Notes: generated from the sequence alone by a model not told the origin. Shown: positions 38,206 through 50,532, numbered from the stretch's first letter. The stretch is DNA of 64,000 nt from Eriocheir sinensis (GCF_024679095.1 NW_026111834.1:142501-206500); one strand, 5' to 3'. A program made the numbers and translations.

Positions 38206-38370
38206 GGAAGGTAAGGTAAGGTAAGGTAGGGTAAGGTAAGGTAAGGTAAGGTTGGGTAAGGTAAGGTTAGGTAAGGTAAGGTGAAGTGAGGTAAGGTTGT
38301 GTAAGGTAAGGTAAGGTGTGGTTATGTAAGGTAAGGTAAGGTAAAGTAAGGTAAGGTAAGATAAGGAAAG
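38206..38370 (+). repeat. (AGGTA)n pentanucleotide array
   Basis: About 30 units of AGGTA/GGTAA with variants AGGTT, AGGTG and AGGGTA. The pentamer differs by one base from the arthropod telomere repeat (TTAGG/GGTTA), and a few genuine GGTTAG units occur within it. Confidence 0.93.
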
Positions 38371-38454
38371 GCGTACAATTATTAGAGGTATCCATCGTCT
38401 CCTCCTTAAGGGTGAAAAAATCTTGATAATAATGATACTGAAAGATGATTATAA

Positions 38455-39010
38455 AACGAATAATAATAAAAAAAGAGGAAAATAATGAAAACAGATCAAT
38501 GATAATAAAACTAACAAAAATAAAAGGAGCAGAATGACAAGCAGAACAGGAGCAGGAAGAAAACCAGACTTACAAGGACAAGAAGAAAAAAATACTACTA
38601 ACATGAAGAAGACAAACAAAAACAAAATAAAAGCAATAAGAAGAGAAGAGGGACGGGAAGAACGAGCAGGAGGAGGAGGAGAAGGAGGAGGAGGAGGAGG
38701 AGGAGGAAGAGGAGGAGGAGGAACAAGAGTAGATGGAGAAGGAAAAAAAAAAAAAGAGGAGCAGGAGGAAAAGAAAAAGAAAGGGACAAACATGAGAAGG
38801 AAAAGGAATAGAAGAACAAGAATGAATGACGAGGAGGAAGAGGAGAGAAGAACCAGGAGGGGAGGAGGGAGGGAAGAAGAGGAGGAGAGGCAGCAGGTGG
38901 AAAAAGAACGAGAACAAACAGGAGGAGAAGGAGAATGACGAGGAGGAGGAGGAGGAGGAAGAGCAAGGAGATGAAGGAGGAGCAAGAAGAAGAGGAGGAG
39001 GAAGAGTAGA
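38455..39010 (+). other. Purine-rich tract with (GGA)n
   Basis: A/G-rich sequence with GAG/GGA clusters at 38665-38725 and 38940-39005. Frames crossing it are Glu/Lys/Arg-rich on the plus strand and Ser/Leu/Phe-rich on the minus strand. Confidence 0.75.
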
Positions 39011-39105
39011 TGGTTCAGTGGCTTCCTGTGAGTGTGAACGAGTGACAGCGAGGAGGGAAAAGAACTGGTCTTCGGTACACTTCAATTAGACTATCACTGA
39101 TTCAT

Positions 39106-39205
<100 letters not shown>

Positions 39206-39739
39206 TGTAGTGAGGTGACTGTACAGGTGTTATCCGGTGGCGGCACTAAACAAGCAACACACACACGCACACACACACACACATCATACAGTCACCACTG
39301 CCACCAGCTCCAGGTTCCCACGTGCCCCCACGTCTCGCGTCCTCCAATCCCAGTGCCGCCGCTGCCCCCAAACTCTCACTCTCCCATCACCCACTATAAA
39401 CAGTGTCGCCCCGTTCCCTCGTGCCCTCAGGAGTCCAATCTCGCGTCAGCACGGCAGTTCCGCCCCAAAATGACATCCTGTTGCTGTCTATCACCTTGAA
39501 CGCCTTGACTGCTTCCCGTAGGTCATCATAACCGTGAACAGCCCTCGTCACACTGTCATTACCTTTCGTACCTTAATGAGTAAGCCTGCTGTGGTAAATC
39601 TCTACTTTCTGCACTAACGAGTAGCCCGCCAGCCAGCCAGTCCACCCGTGACGATCATTTCCACGTTACTGCCCCCTCCAGTTATCCTTGCTAGTAATTC
39701 TGCTTCCCCAAACGCCACCCTAATAGTAAACCATCTACG

Positions 39740-40400
39740 GGCATGCACCAAAAAGCAACCCAGACCACCACACGGGCCTCCCTCTAGCAAGCATCAGTCA
39801 CCTGTTCCTTTAATTAGCATGCCTCCCCTCCCCTCCTACCTAACCCGAAGCGTCCCACAGTGACCTAGACCATTGTACAGTGTTGGGTCGTTACTCTCTC
39901 TCTCTCTCTCTCTCTCCTCCTATACATCTTACGGTCCCTTTCTCCAACCCTCCCTCTGTCCCTCCCTCCCTTCATTTGCCTCCCCTCTCCCCGATACGGA
40001 CGTTCATTACCAAGGGCTCCGAGGCTTCACGGGATGGTTCAACCTAAGCTACGGCAGGCCTCCCAAGTTCCCAGGCGGACAGTTCAGGCACTCCTGCGCT
40101 CCTCATAACCACCACACTGACCTACGCCTGCCGTGAAATTTGCAAACGAAGAGAGCGGGCGGGCTCCCTCTAGTGCCTCTTGCAAGCAAAGCACCTATCC
40201 CTTAATTACCACACACCCCGCCCCCAGTCACCCCTAACATGCAACCCACAGTGACCCAGACCGCCACACGGGCCCACACCGACCATGAAATTTGAACACG
40301 AGACGGGCGGGCTCCCTGTAGTCCCTCACCTGCAAGCAATAGTCACCTGTCCTGTTAATTAGCACGCCCCCCGCCCCCCCTCACCCCCTAACACATCCTG
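39740..40400 (+). repeat. Dispersed direct repeat, three diverged copies of about 130 bp
   Basis: CACACGGGCC, GGGCGGGCTCCCT.TAGT, GCAAGCA.AG.CACCT.T.CC and TTAATTA.CAC/GC blocks occur at about 39768-39860, 40155-40265 and 40270-40375. ACCCACAGTGACCCAGACC near 40243 and CCCACAGTGACCTAGACC near 39853 are also shared. The unit has no match I recognise. Confidence 0.7.
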
Positions 40401-40558
40401 CCACACAATCACCGCTATTCTCACCTTTCAGGATCGCTGCAGACGCTGGAGCACAGGAAAAAAGGTTAAAAATACACCGAGGAGTGACAGAACCGTGTCG
40501 CCCGTACTCCGTGACTTCCCGTTCCAATGTGGACCAAAGCAAGCCTTAGTGACCCCTG

Positions 40559-40640
40559 ACCAATCACCGATCATCTCCACCGTGCCTAAACCAATCACAG
40601 ATGAATAAAAGGACCCGGCAAGGGCGCATGCGCACTAGGA
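40559..40640 (+). promoter_or_regulatory. Candidate Pol II promoter: CCAAT x2, TATA-like, NRF1-type site
   Basis: ACCAATCA occurs twice (40559-40566 and 40590-40597, 31 bp apart), followed by AATAAAAGG (40604-40612) as a TATA-like box. The palindrome GCGCATGCGC (40624-40633) matches the NRF1 consensus core. Order and spacing suit plus-strand transcription starting near 40635. The first ATG (40738) opens a nine-codon frame ending in AAG at 40764, directly before GTAACG, which could be a splice donor. No downstream exon is identified, so the gene served is unknown. Confidence 0.45.
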
Positions 40641-41200
40641 TTCTAAGTCGTCTAGATATTGGTGTAATCAACTTTTTCCAGCCTTTTCATTTTGCTTTCG
40701 TCACTTACGGGAAAGTTGACGTATTTAATGTGAATAAATGATACCAAATATATATTCCGTGAAGGTAACGAGCACTTCCACCCCCCCCTTTCCCCTCCCC
40801 CTCTCTCCTTACCCACACCCCGGAAAGCAAGTAGTTATTCCCCCCAACCACCCCCTCCACCCCCGCTGGTCTTTCTCCATCCCTCCCTCTCGCCACCTTC
40901 ACTGTCCTCCCTCCTCCACCATGTGTATCGGGGGAAAGATTTAGTATTAACAATATAGTACTAAACATTAAATTCAATAAGACAACATTATAACAACGAT
41001 GAGGAAACGTGTTGCTTTCGTGTATATGGATTTTATGGTGGAGACTGGCGTGCTGGTAATGATGGTGGTGATGGTGGTTGTGATGGTGATGATAGTGGGT
41101 ATGGCAGAGCTAAGAGAGAGAGAGGGGGAGAGATGGGGAGAGAGAAAGAGGGGAAAACGTAGTAGGAAGAGAGGAGGAAGAAAAAGGGGGAAGTGGAGGA

Positions 41201-41675
<475 letters not shown>

Positions 41676-42169
41676 ATCTATTACCATTAGCTACACCTCC
41701 CCGACACTGCAATCTGCTTTCCCTCCCTCTCTCCCTCTCCCTTCCCCTCTCCCTCCCTCTATATCTCCTCTCCCTGACACCCGTTGCTCCGATATCCCAG
41801 CCTTCCACCCTCCAAGGTTCTCATATTGCTCCTTTAATCCTTCTACGTTATTTCTTTTACTGTCATTATTTTTCCTTCTTCTGTCCTCCCTGCCATTCTT
41901 AACCTCGTGTACCTAATCCCTTTCTTCTTCCTTCCCCTTCATCACCTAGCTCCTCCCCCCTTCTTCCCTTCCTTCTTTCTAAGGTATTATCTTTTCACTT
42001 AGCCCGGAAGCTGCGGGGGTCATGTTTCTTAAGTTGGGTTAGGTTAGGTTAAAGGTCCCTCTAAGTAAAATAATGAGAGAGAATCATCACTCACGCAAAC
42101 CATTTCATGATATATATCAACGCATGTGTGATCAGTTTATGCATCATCTATTTTTGGGGGTTTATATCA

Positions 42170-42592
42170 TGGCACAAATTTGGCCCGTCGCTGCTACACG
42201 GTAAACCCGCAAATTTGGCCCGTCGCTGCTACACGGTAAAGCCACAAATTTGGCCCGTCGCTGCTACACGGTAAAGCCACGAATTTGTCCTGTCGTTGCT
42301 ACACGGTAACGCCGCAAATTTGGCCATTCGCTGCTTCACGGTAAAGCCACGAATTTGTCCAGTCGTTGCTACACGGTAAAGCCGCAAATTTGGCCCGTCG
42401 CTGCTACACGGTAAAGCCGCAAATTTGGCCCGTCGCTGCTACACGGTAAGGCCACGAATTTGTCCCGTCGTTGCTACACGGTAAAGCCGCAAATTTGGCC
42501 CGTCGCTGCTACACGGTAAGGCCACGAATTTGTCCCGTCGTTGCTACACGGTAAAGCCGCAAATTTGGCCCGTCGCTGCTACTGGGTTAACA
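42170..42592 (+). repeat. 35-bp minisatellite with two-unit higher-order pattern
   Basis: About twelve units built on AAATTTGGCCCGTCGCTGCT followed by ACACGGTAAAGCCGC. Two variants exist: type 1 (AAATTTGGCCCGTCGCTG) and type 2 (GAATTTGTCC.GTCGTTG). The right half alternates them strictly, giving a 70-bp dimer repeated about three times. Confidence 0.95.
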
Positions 42593-42594
42593 TA

Positions 42595-43280
42595 TACTTT
42601 CTCTCCACCCCTCCTTTTCTTTCCTCTCCTCCTCCACCTCCTCTCTCCCGTAGTCTTTTGTCTCATTCTACTTTCTCCCTGCGATGTATTTTTGTGCCTC
42701 CTCACATTTTTTGGTTTCATTCTTCCATTCTACGTCATTTTCCTCTCTTTCTTCCAGGATGCATTTTTTTCTTATTCCTCCCTCCTTTTCCCTTCATTTT
42801 TCTCCTTCCCTTTCCTTCCTTTCTTCATTCTTTCTCCTTCGTGTCCATCCATTCTTTCTACATTTCATTCCTCCACTTCCCTTCCTTTTCGCTGCTCTCT
42901 TTTTTCTTTCCATCTTCCACCATCCCTTCCTCCTTCCTTCCTCCCTTCCTTCCTCCAATGTGATACTCTTATACATCTTACAGTCCCTTCCTCCCTCCCT
43001 CCATTTACCTCCCCTCTCCCCGCTATGGATGGTCGTTACTCAGGCGGTCAGAGTACATCCTTCCTTTCCTCCCTTCCTCAGCCTCCCTCTCTTCCTTCTC
43101 TCCCTCCCTTCTTTATTGTATTTTCTTACCTCCCGATTTCTTCCTTTCTCCCTTTGCCTCTGCTTCTACTAGTAAAAGTTATCCTCTTCAATGATTTTTT
43201 TTGTTTCTTTTCTACTCTTTATTTTTTTTTCTATGCCAGTTTTGTTTTATTTTTCCTTCCTTTTCTTTTGTCACCGAATT
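42595..43280. other. Pyrimidine-rich non-coding tract
   Basis: C/T-rich with CTTCCTTCC and TTTTCTTT words and no fixed unit. A small unique insert (43000-43060) resembles 39985-40030: both have CCCCTCTCCCCG.TA.GGA, ATGG and CGT.ATT/ACTCA.G, suggesting a shared diverged repeat. Confidence 0.6.
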
Positions 43281-43299
43281 AAACGTCTCAAAGAAATCT

Positions 43300-43945
43300 G
43301 TCTTATATTAATCAAAGAATTTGGATCCTTTCTTTTTGTAGCGTTGAAGTATCCGTGATCTTGTTTGCTTTCTACTTTCTAGAGCATTGAACTATGAAAT
43401 ACCACGTCCTTTCTGCATCCTTATCGCTATCACCTCCTCTGTTTAGTCTTCGGCGTAGTAGTGAAATTTTAAACACTTCCATTTCATTCCTTCAAAGTGT
43501 TGTTACCTCGCCGACAACTGACTGATTTCAATTTCCGATGATCTACTTTATAATCTCCATCCATAGCATATTCCCAGGACAAAACCTTTCGCTCCCCATC
43601 ACCCACAACCTTTTCTGTCCAAGCCAAACGTAACACATCTACCATCACACTTACTTCATTAAATTTACCGTACACTCCTCAACTCTCCCCCCACGGTTCT
43701 TAAACCCTGACCTCTCATAGTAAGCCCTGATACCCACAACCACTATTACCCACAAGCCTCCGCCTCCTCTGTACTTTACGTCAGGCCTATCCCGATGAGC
43801 GAGGCAAGAACTCGTGCGCCCAAGCCTATTTAGCCATGTTTAGCCCGACAAGCTTCTCCGCGCTAAGCCTCTCGTCCGGCGCTTGCTTAACACTGTCGGC
43901 GCGCTGTCCGGAGTTTTCAGCATGCCACAAGGCGGGTACCCGAGC
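43300..43945. other. Unique sequence
   Basis: No tandem or recognised dispersed repeat. 43780-43930 is CpG-containing (TCCGCGCTAAGCC, GTCCGGCGCTTGC, GTCGGCGCGCTGTCC). No coding frame with recognisable motifs. Confidence 0.5.
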
Positions 43946-43951
43946 CCCGAC

Positions 43952-44757
43952 CTAATAGGCGCACCTGACATTACCAAATGTGGGGTACAAATTTGGCGGT
44001 GGGACTAAAGAGTAGCTTAGCCGGATATTTTGTTTTTATTTATTAATGATCCACGAGACATCCTAGAGGTAAATCAAAGTATGTGCTTATCTTTGTATTC
44101 ATTCATACACACACTGGTAACATTTCTGTGGAGTCTGATTCACTTATTAGCGTGAAATTCTATTGTGATAAACAGTCACAAATTCGTGTCACTATGTAGT
44201 AAATATGAAACTAGGATTTTAAGTTTTGGCACCATGAAACATACACAAATAGATAAATATGAAAGCTCACGAAGTCACAATAAGTGACATCACCTGCTTT
44301 ACGCAGTAAAAGTATACTATTTCAGGTGTCTGACACCCGCAATATAGCAGGCTGCTGCTGCCTCGGCCACAGACTATTGCCAGATTGTCGTACTCAGCCG
44401 ATTATATTTCCCGACTTCCTGCCCCAAAACTGTCTTTTGGGCTCAAAAAACGAAACTAATTTATAGTTATCGTTAAAAGAGTAAGATCCTGATGTTTCTT
44501 GGCAATAGTTAGGCGTCAGAGACCGTTAAATACTATGCTCTGAGTACGACAATCTGGCAACGGTAGCTATACGTATTTTCATATTATTGTTCTGTTGTTT
44601 AATGAATGTTGTGTTCAAGAAAAAGAATACTCATAATTTTAGTTAGTTTTTGGTTATAAGGATTCTTTACGAAATACAAGTATAACATTACCTTCTTTAA
44701 CTTAGGAAACGTCCTGAATCCTGGATCGGCTATGGTACTGTTAGGTGCGCCTATTAG
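43952..44757. mobile_element. Putative DNA transposon (non-autonomous) with about 25-bp terminal inverted repeats
   Basis: The left end (43952-43976) begins CTAATAGGCGCACCT. The right end (44733-44757) is its reverse complement, with 23 of 25 positions matching. TA flanks the ATAGGCGCACCT core on both sides, compatible with a TA target duplication. The 806-bp interior has no transposase frame, so this would be a non-autonomous element. Superfamily not assigned. Confidence 0.6.
44377..44560. mobile_element. MITE-like element with perfect 21-bp inverted repeats
   Basis: The left arm 44377-44397 starts TTGCCAGATTGTCGTACTCA. The right arm 44540-44560 is its exact reverse complement. Total length is about 184 bp with an AT-rich interior, typical of a miniature inverted-repeat element, nested inside the larger TIR element. 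No clear target duplication is visible. Confidence 0.7.
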
Positions 44758-44839
44758 ACGGCCCTGATAGCAGCGCCGAGAGCCATAAGCTGCGGCGTGA
44801 GGGTCAGGGGTCAAGACGTGTTGTGCCCGGGACTACTTG

Positions 44840-46080
44840 CTCTCCGGGGCCGACCAGCTGACTCGCCTTCAGTGCTACACAATCTCCTTCTCTTGGCTCC
44901 TCCTTGACTTCAGCACTCCACTCATCTCTTCCATCTCCTCCTCCTCCTCCTCCTCCTCCTCCTCCTGGCTCCTTTTTATCTCCTTGTCTGATCTAACTTA
45001 CCTCAACTATGATTTCCTACGTTTTCATAAGCATTTTTTTCTTAAGGCCAATGCTAAAATCTTTATTTCGTGTTATTAAGCTATCCCAATAAAGGCCGCA
45101 GTGCATTAATTGGAAAATAGGACAAAATACAAGTTTCTCTTCCACACCCAAAAAGAAAGAGTTCATGAGAAAAAAAAGTAGCTCCCCAGAACAGGTTACG
45201 TACATATTAACCAACCGACATATCCATTAATCTAAGTAAGGTCCATTTAAAACTTTTCGTAGTCTTTGATTACACTAAATTACCCAGAAAGAAACATATA
45301 TGATCCACAACTAACTATAATTGAAATCAAAGCCACATCTCATTCACAAGACTAATAATATGCCTTCATGAGCGTAAAAAACAACGCAGAGATGCCACGT
45401 TGAGGCTGTTAAGCAACGATATAAATCAGGCTCATGTCATGCTCCCTTGCCGGTGGTTCCTCTTTATAAACAAATCTTGGATCGCTTTAGCTGCGGAGAG
45501 CAAGGCAGAGGTGTTCCACATTTACCTATTCAACAAAGGAGACTCACGCCACTTCATAACACTTTCTAACCATAATAAGCGTGGCATATCACCTTACCTT
45601 CTCTCAATCCCATCCATCGCCTCCTCCTGCTCCTTCTCCTCTTCCTTACTCTTCATCACTGCCACCTTCTCTGTCCTCTCATTCTCTAACGCCTTCCCAT
45701 CCTTTCATTCTACCTTCATTCCTTCCCTCCTCCCTTCGACATCATCTCATTTTACCTTCATATTCTATTCTTATGTTCTTATTCTCTTAGACACTCTCCA
45801 TTTCTCTCCCCATTACAAATTTTCCACCTAACACTCCCATTCTCTCCCTCTCCACCTCCGAAGTCATATCCATAAGAACATCCAGTCAACCTTCCACTCC
45901 CACGAGCTCGGCGCATCACCTCCCCCGCCGGAGACACGCGCTGAGAGCTCCCACATCTAAAGGGATCGAGGCGTTTATGCGAGGAACGAGTCGAAAGCCG
46001 CTCATGTAGAATCCGATTCCACTTTCCTGGGCGGACAAGTGGCGGACAGGACCCAGGCAGACAGGTACACAAGGAGGCTG
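44840..46080. other. Mostly unique non-coding sequence
   Basis: Contains (CCT)n at 44936-44965, AT-rich sequence 45060-45400 and pyrimidine-rich sequence 45600-45860. The CpG-containing piece 45895-46075 (CCCCCGCCGGAGACACGCG, TCGAGGCGTTTATGCGAGG) is open on the minus strand but shows no domain. No gene called. Confidence 0.5.
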
Positions 46081-46087
46081 ATTCATG

Positions 46088-46567
<480 letters not shown>

Positions 46568-46715
46568 CAACACAGTACCTGATACACTACCAGTAAATCA
46601 CTGTATAATCTATTCTAAGGTGAGAGTAATCAAAAAGTCCACAATAGTAATGGAAATAATCGATTACTGAAGAAAAATTATCGCCCATCACTAGTTATCA
46701 CTGCATCTGTTTTCA

Positions 46716-46965
46716 CCCCGGAGATGAGCACTGAGGCCGCGCGCACCTCTAGACTACTCCCCCTAATCAACACAGGCTATACACGTGAACAAGGTAACCA
46801 CTATCTATTATTACCCCGGAGATGAGCACTGAGGCCTCGCGCACCTAATCAACACAGGCTATACACGTGAACAAGGTAACCACTATCTATTATTACCCCG
46901 GAGATGAGCACTGAGGCCTCGCGCACCTAATCAACACAAGCTATACACGTGAACAAGGTAACCAC
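46716..46965 (+). repeat. 82-bp tandem repeat, 3 copies
   Basis: Units start near 46716, 46811 and 46893 with TACCCCGGAGATGAGCACTG, AGGCC.CGCGCACCT, and ACACGTGAACAAGGTAACCA. The first unit has an extra 14 bp (CTAGACTACTCCCC). The last two differ by about one base, so the duplication is recent. Confidence 0.93.
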
Positions 46966-47039
46966 GTGTAACTATTTTCCCCTCAAGTGAACTATTTCCA
47001 AAGGGCAAAATAGAGCCCAATCGGGTTTTCGTTAGTGAT

Positions 47040-48440
47040 TTTTTAGGCTCAAAGTACAGAGGAAGGGTCACACTGCCACCAGGGTCACAAAACTACCCCT
47101 GGAAATGCCCATGACTCCTACGAAAGCCTTGTCAATATTTATTTTTTTTCGGTTGACGGTACAGAGGAAGGGTCAAACTGCCACTAGGGTCACAAAACTA
47201 CCCCTGGAAATGCCCACAACTCCTACGAAAGCCTTGTCAAATATATCTTTTTTAGGTTCACGGTACAGAGGAGGGGTCAAACTACCACCGAGGTCACAAC
47301 ACTACCCCTGGAATTTTTTTTATTTTATTATTATTTTTTTTTTTTACGTCGTTGCCTGTTGCGCCGGTAGGCATCTTCCTGGTGGGGCCTGATGGCCGGC
47401 CCGAGGCTTCTTCCAGGTGGGGCCTGATGGTCGGCCCAGCCCGTTCTGGCGCAGGCGAGTGTTTATAGTGGCGCCATCTTGCATTACCACCGAGGTCACA
47501 ACACTACCCCTGGAAATGCCCATGACTCCTAGGAAAGTCTTGTCAAATGTTTTTTTTTTCTTTTAGGTTCACGGTACAGAGGAGTCAAACTGCCACCAGG
47601 GTCACAAAACTACCTCTGGAAATGCCCACAACTCCTAGGAAAGCCTTGTCTAATGTGTGCTTTTTTGTTTCACGGTACAGAGAAGGAGTCAAACTGTCAC
47701 CAGGGTCACAACACAACCCCTGGAAATGCCCACAACTCCTACGAAAGCCTTGTCTAATGTGTGTTTCCTTATGTTCACGGTACAGAGGAGTCAAACTACC
47801 ACCAGGGTCACAAAACTACCCCTGGAAATGCCCACAAATCCTAGGAAAGCCTTGTCTAATGTGTGCTTTTTTGTTTCACAGTACAGAGAAGGAGTCAAAC
47901 TGTCACCAGGGTCTCAAAACTACCCCTGGAAATGCCCAAAATCCCTACGAAAGCCTTGTCAAATATATTTTTTTAAGTTCACGGTACAGAGGAGGGGGCA
48001 AAGTACCACCGAGGTCACAACACTACCCCTGGAAATGCCCATGACTCCTAGGAAAGTCTTGTCAAATGTGTATTTCTTTAGGTTCACAGTACAGAGGAAG
48101 GGTCAAACTACCAGGGTCACAAAACTACCCCTGGAAATGCTTAATTAGACTAGGGAAGCCTTGTCAATGTGTGTTTTCTTATTGCACGGTATAGAGGAAA
48201 GATCAAGCTGTCACCAGGGTCACAAAACTACCCCTGGAAATGCCCAAAATCCCTACGAAAGCCCTGTCAAATGTGTGTTTCCTTAGGTTCACAGTACAGA
48301 GGAGTCAAACTGCCACCAGGGTCACAAAACTACCCCTGGAAATGCCCACAACTCCTAGGAAAGCCTTGTCAAATGTGTGTTTCCTAAGGTTCACGGTACA
48401 GAGGAGTCAAACTGCCACCAGGGTCACAAAACTACACCAT
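47040..48440 (+). repeat. 103-bp minisatellite, about 11.5 units
   Basis: Each unit contains a pyrimidine run ending in TAG, GGTTCACGGTACAGAGGA, GTCAAACTGCCACCAGGGTC, ACAAAACTACCCCTGGAAAT, and GCCCACAACTCCTA.GAAAGC. Units are 102-105 bp. Where a unit is exactly 102 bp the reading frame is preserved across units, so open frames appear. Subtypes (TTTTTTGTTTCAC versus TTCCTTAGGTTCAC) alternate at 47660-47970. Unit 3 is interrupted by an inserted element at 47314-47484. Not considered coding. Confidence 0.95.
47314..47484 (-). mobile_element. SINE-like retroelement inserted in the minisatellite
   Basis: A 171-bp insert with an A-rich tail on the minus strand (T-rich at 47314-47345 on plus). It is bordered by perfect 31-bp direct repeats (47283-47313 and 47485-47515) beginning TACCACCGAGGTCACAAC. 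The body is GC-rich and contains a diverged internal duplication, CATCAGGCCCCACC being present twice. No tRNA boxes A and B are obvious. The direct repeat is long for a target duplication, but the host array itself repeats this motif, so part of its identity may reflect adjacent units. Confidence 0.65.
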
Positions 48441-48649
48441 ACCTTAATGTTCCAATACTTACTACTGACAGGTACTACTTACGTCTTCCCTCACACGACT
48501 CCTAAACCAACCAATACGTTCTTAATGACACAAAGACTGACAGGTGATTCAATTTTACCTCAAACCACTAAAAAGATCATTGCACTGTTCATTAACTTCA
48601 TACTGACAGGTGTTGAAATCTTAATTACCTCACACAACTATCCGCGAAG

Positions 48650-48654
<5 letters not shown>

Positions 48655-48708
<54 letters not shown>
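48655..48708. repeat. (AC)n microsatellite
   Basis: AC array of about 54 bp, followed by a pyrimidine-rich tract (48709-48880). Confidence 0.96.
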
Positions 48709-48710
<2 letters not shown>

Positions 48711-48960
48711 ACCTTCCCTCCTCCTCTCTTTACGTCCAGATAGCAAATAGCCAGTCCTTCTTCCTCTCTCTTTTTCCTCCCCCTCCCTTCCTCCTCTTCC
48801 TCCCTCCTTTCCCTCTCCTCTTCCTCCCTCTCTTCCTCCTCCTCCCCCTCCCTCCATTCCCTTGTTTCCTCCCCTTTTTATCCGTTCATAGTTAATTAGT
48901 TAGGTAGTTAGAGAGTTAAGTAGTTAAGTAGTAGTAGTAGTCTTAGTGGAGGGGTGAGTC

Positions 48961-48962
<2 letters not shown>

Positions 48963-49002
<40 letters not shown>
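48963..49002. repeat. (GT)n left of the CR1 fragment
   Basis: GT array ending directly at TGAACATAAGAACATAG, the 3' terminus of the minus-strand LINE fragment. Confidence 0.96.
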
Positions 49003-49372
<370 letters not shown>

Positions 49373-49375
49373 TGT

Positions 49376-49768
49376 TGTGTGTGCTGAATTAGTCTTTTCT
49401 CTTGTAATTATTTTTCGCATATTTTATTAAGCCCTTCATATAAATCCTCTTTCCTTTAAATTTGAGTTATTTATCTTTTATCTTGTTATATTTCCCCCTA
49501 AGGTCCATATAATTCCTTCTTTCCTCTTTGTCTGATGCAAAGTTTTCTGAGGTTCTTTCTCAGACATTTCCATGAAGCACAAATGATTTCCCTTCCAAAT
49601 ATTCTTCTATTTCCTACATTTTTTTCTAATTTTGCGTTGGTTTTCATATTTTCTTTTTCATCTTAAATTTCACTTGGTCTTTTTTTCTTTTAATCAATCT
49701 GTTTTTGTCTTAGATTGACTCTCTCTCTCTCTCACTCTATCTCTCTTTTAAAACGAAGTCCAGATTCC
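49376..49768. other. T-rich unique sequence
   Basis: AT- and T-rich, short (CT)n at 49720-49745, no gene or clear repeat. Confidence 0.5.
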
Positions 49769-50012
49769 CTCTTTCCACTGAATTTAAATTACGGACACTT
49801 TTTCCTCATGTATTTAATTCATCACTTTTTCCTCCCACTTTTCCTCCTGCTCAGACGGTCGCAACACCCTCCCCGCCCGCGTCTTGTCCGTCCTTCTTTG
49901 CACTGAATTTAAATTACTAACATTTTTTCCTCATATTTATATCATCACTTTTTTCTTTCCACATTTCCTCCTGATCAGATTGTCTCCCCCGAACCCGTGT
50001 CCTGCCCTTCCC
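49769..50012 (+). repeat. Tandem duplication, about 125 bp x2
   Basis: CACTGAATTTAAATTAC, TTTTTTCCTCAT.TTTAT, CATCACTTTTT, and TTTCCTCCTG.TCAGA blocks occur at 49775-49855 and 49900-49980. Confidence 0.88.
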
Positions 50013-50065
50013 GCCCTTGTCCCGTTACAACACCGCGGGGTTTTCCGGAGCCCTCCCCCGCGGCA

Positions 50066-50532
50066 GAAAAATTACAGCCGCCCGCGTCAAAGTGTGTATG
50101 TGCGTTTGGCCTGAAGGAAAAGCAATTATAACACCTGGACTCGTATTCTCGCACGCTTCGGGCTCTTGATACGATCATTTTCTAAGGCCACAGAAATAAT
50201 GCGTCAGGTTCCCAAGCGTGTAGTACTCGTCCATGGCGTAGAAATCTTGCAAAACTACCGCCAGAGATATGAGCACACCCGTGGCAATCCCGACAACTTC
50301 TACGAGAGGTTCTTGACACGGCGATCCCAAGGCCGTGAAACGTTTGAAACTATGGGTCCTGAACTATCAAGACGGCAGATTAGTTACTGCTGCCCGCGTC
50401 AGTGTGCGTGCGCTTGGCCTGAAGGGAGAACAATTATAACATAGGGAGTATCAAGACGGCAGATTAGTTACTGCTGCCCGCGTCAGTGTGCGTGCGCTTG
50501 GCCTGAAGGGAGAACAATTATAATACAGGGAG
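50066..50532 (+). repeat. Repeat of about 83 bp, three copies (two adjacent, one apart)
   Basis: CTGCCCGCGTCAGTGTGCGT, GCGCTTGGCCTGAAGGGAGA, ACAATTATAA and the leading TATCAAGACGGCAGATTAGT occur at 50367-50449 and again at 50450-50532, nearly identical. A diverged copy (CCGCCCGCGTCAAAGTGTG, TTGGCCTGAAGGAAAAGC) lies at 50066-50135. Confidence 0.9.

Noticed and set aside
42170..42592. CRISPR-like array
   Set aside because: Repeats are directly tandem with no unique spacers, and the window is eukaryotic. The same holds for 55374-56115.
47105..48653. Open frames of 95-165 codons across the 103-bp minisatellite
   Set aside because: Frames persist because several units are 102 bp, a multiple of three. 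They shift wherever a unit is 103-105 bp, and no signal or domain is present.
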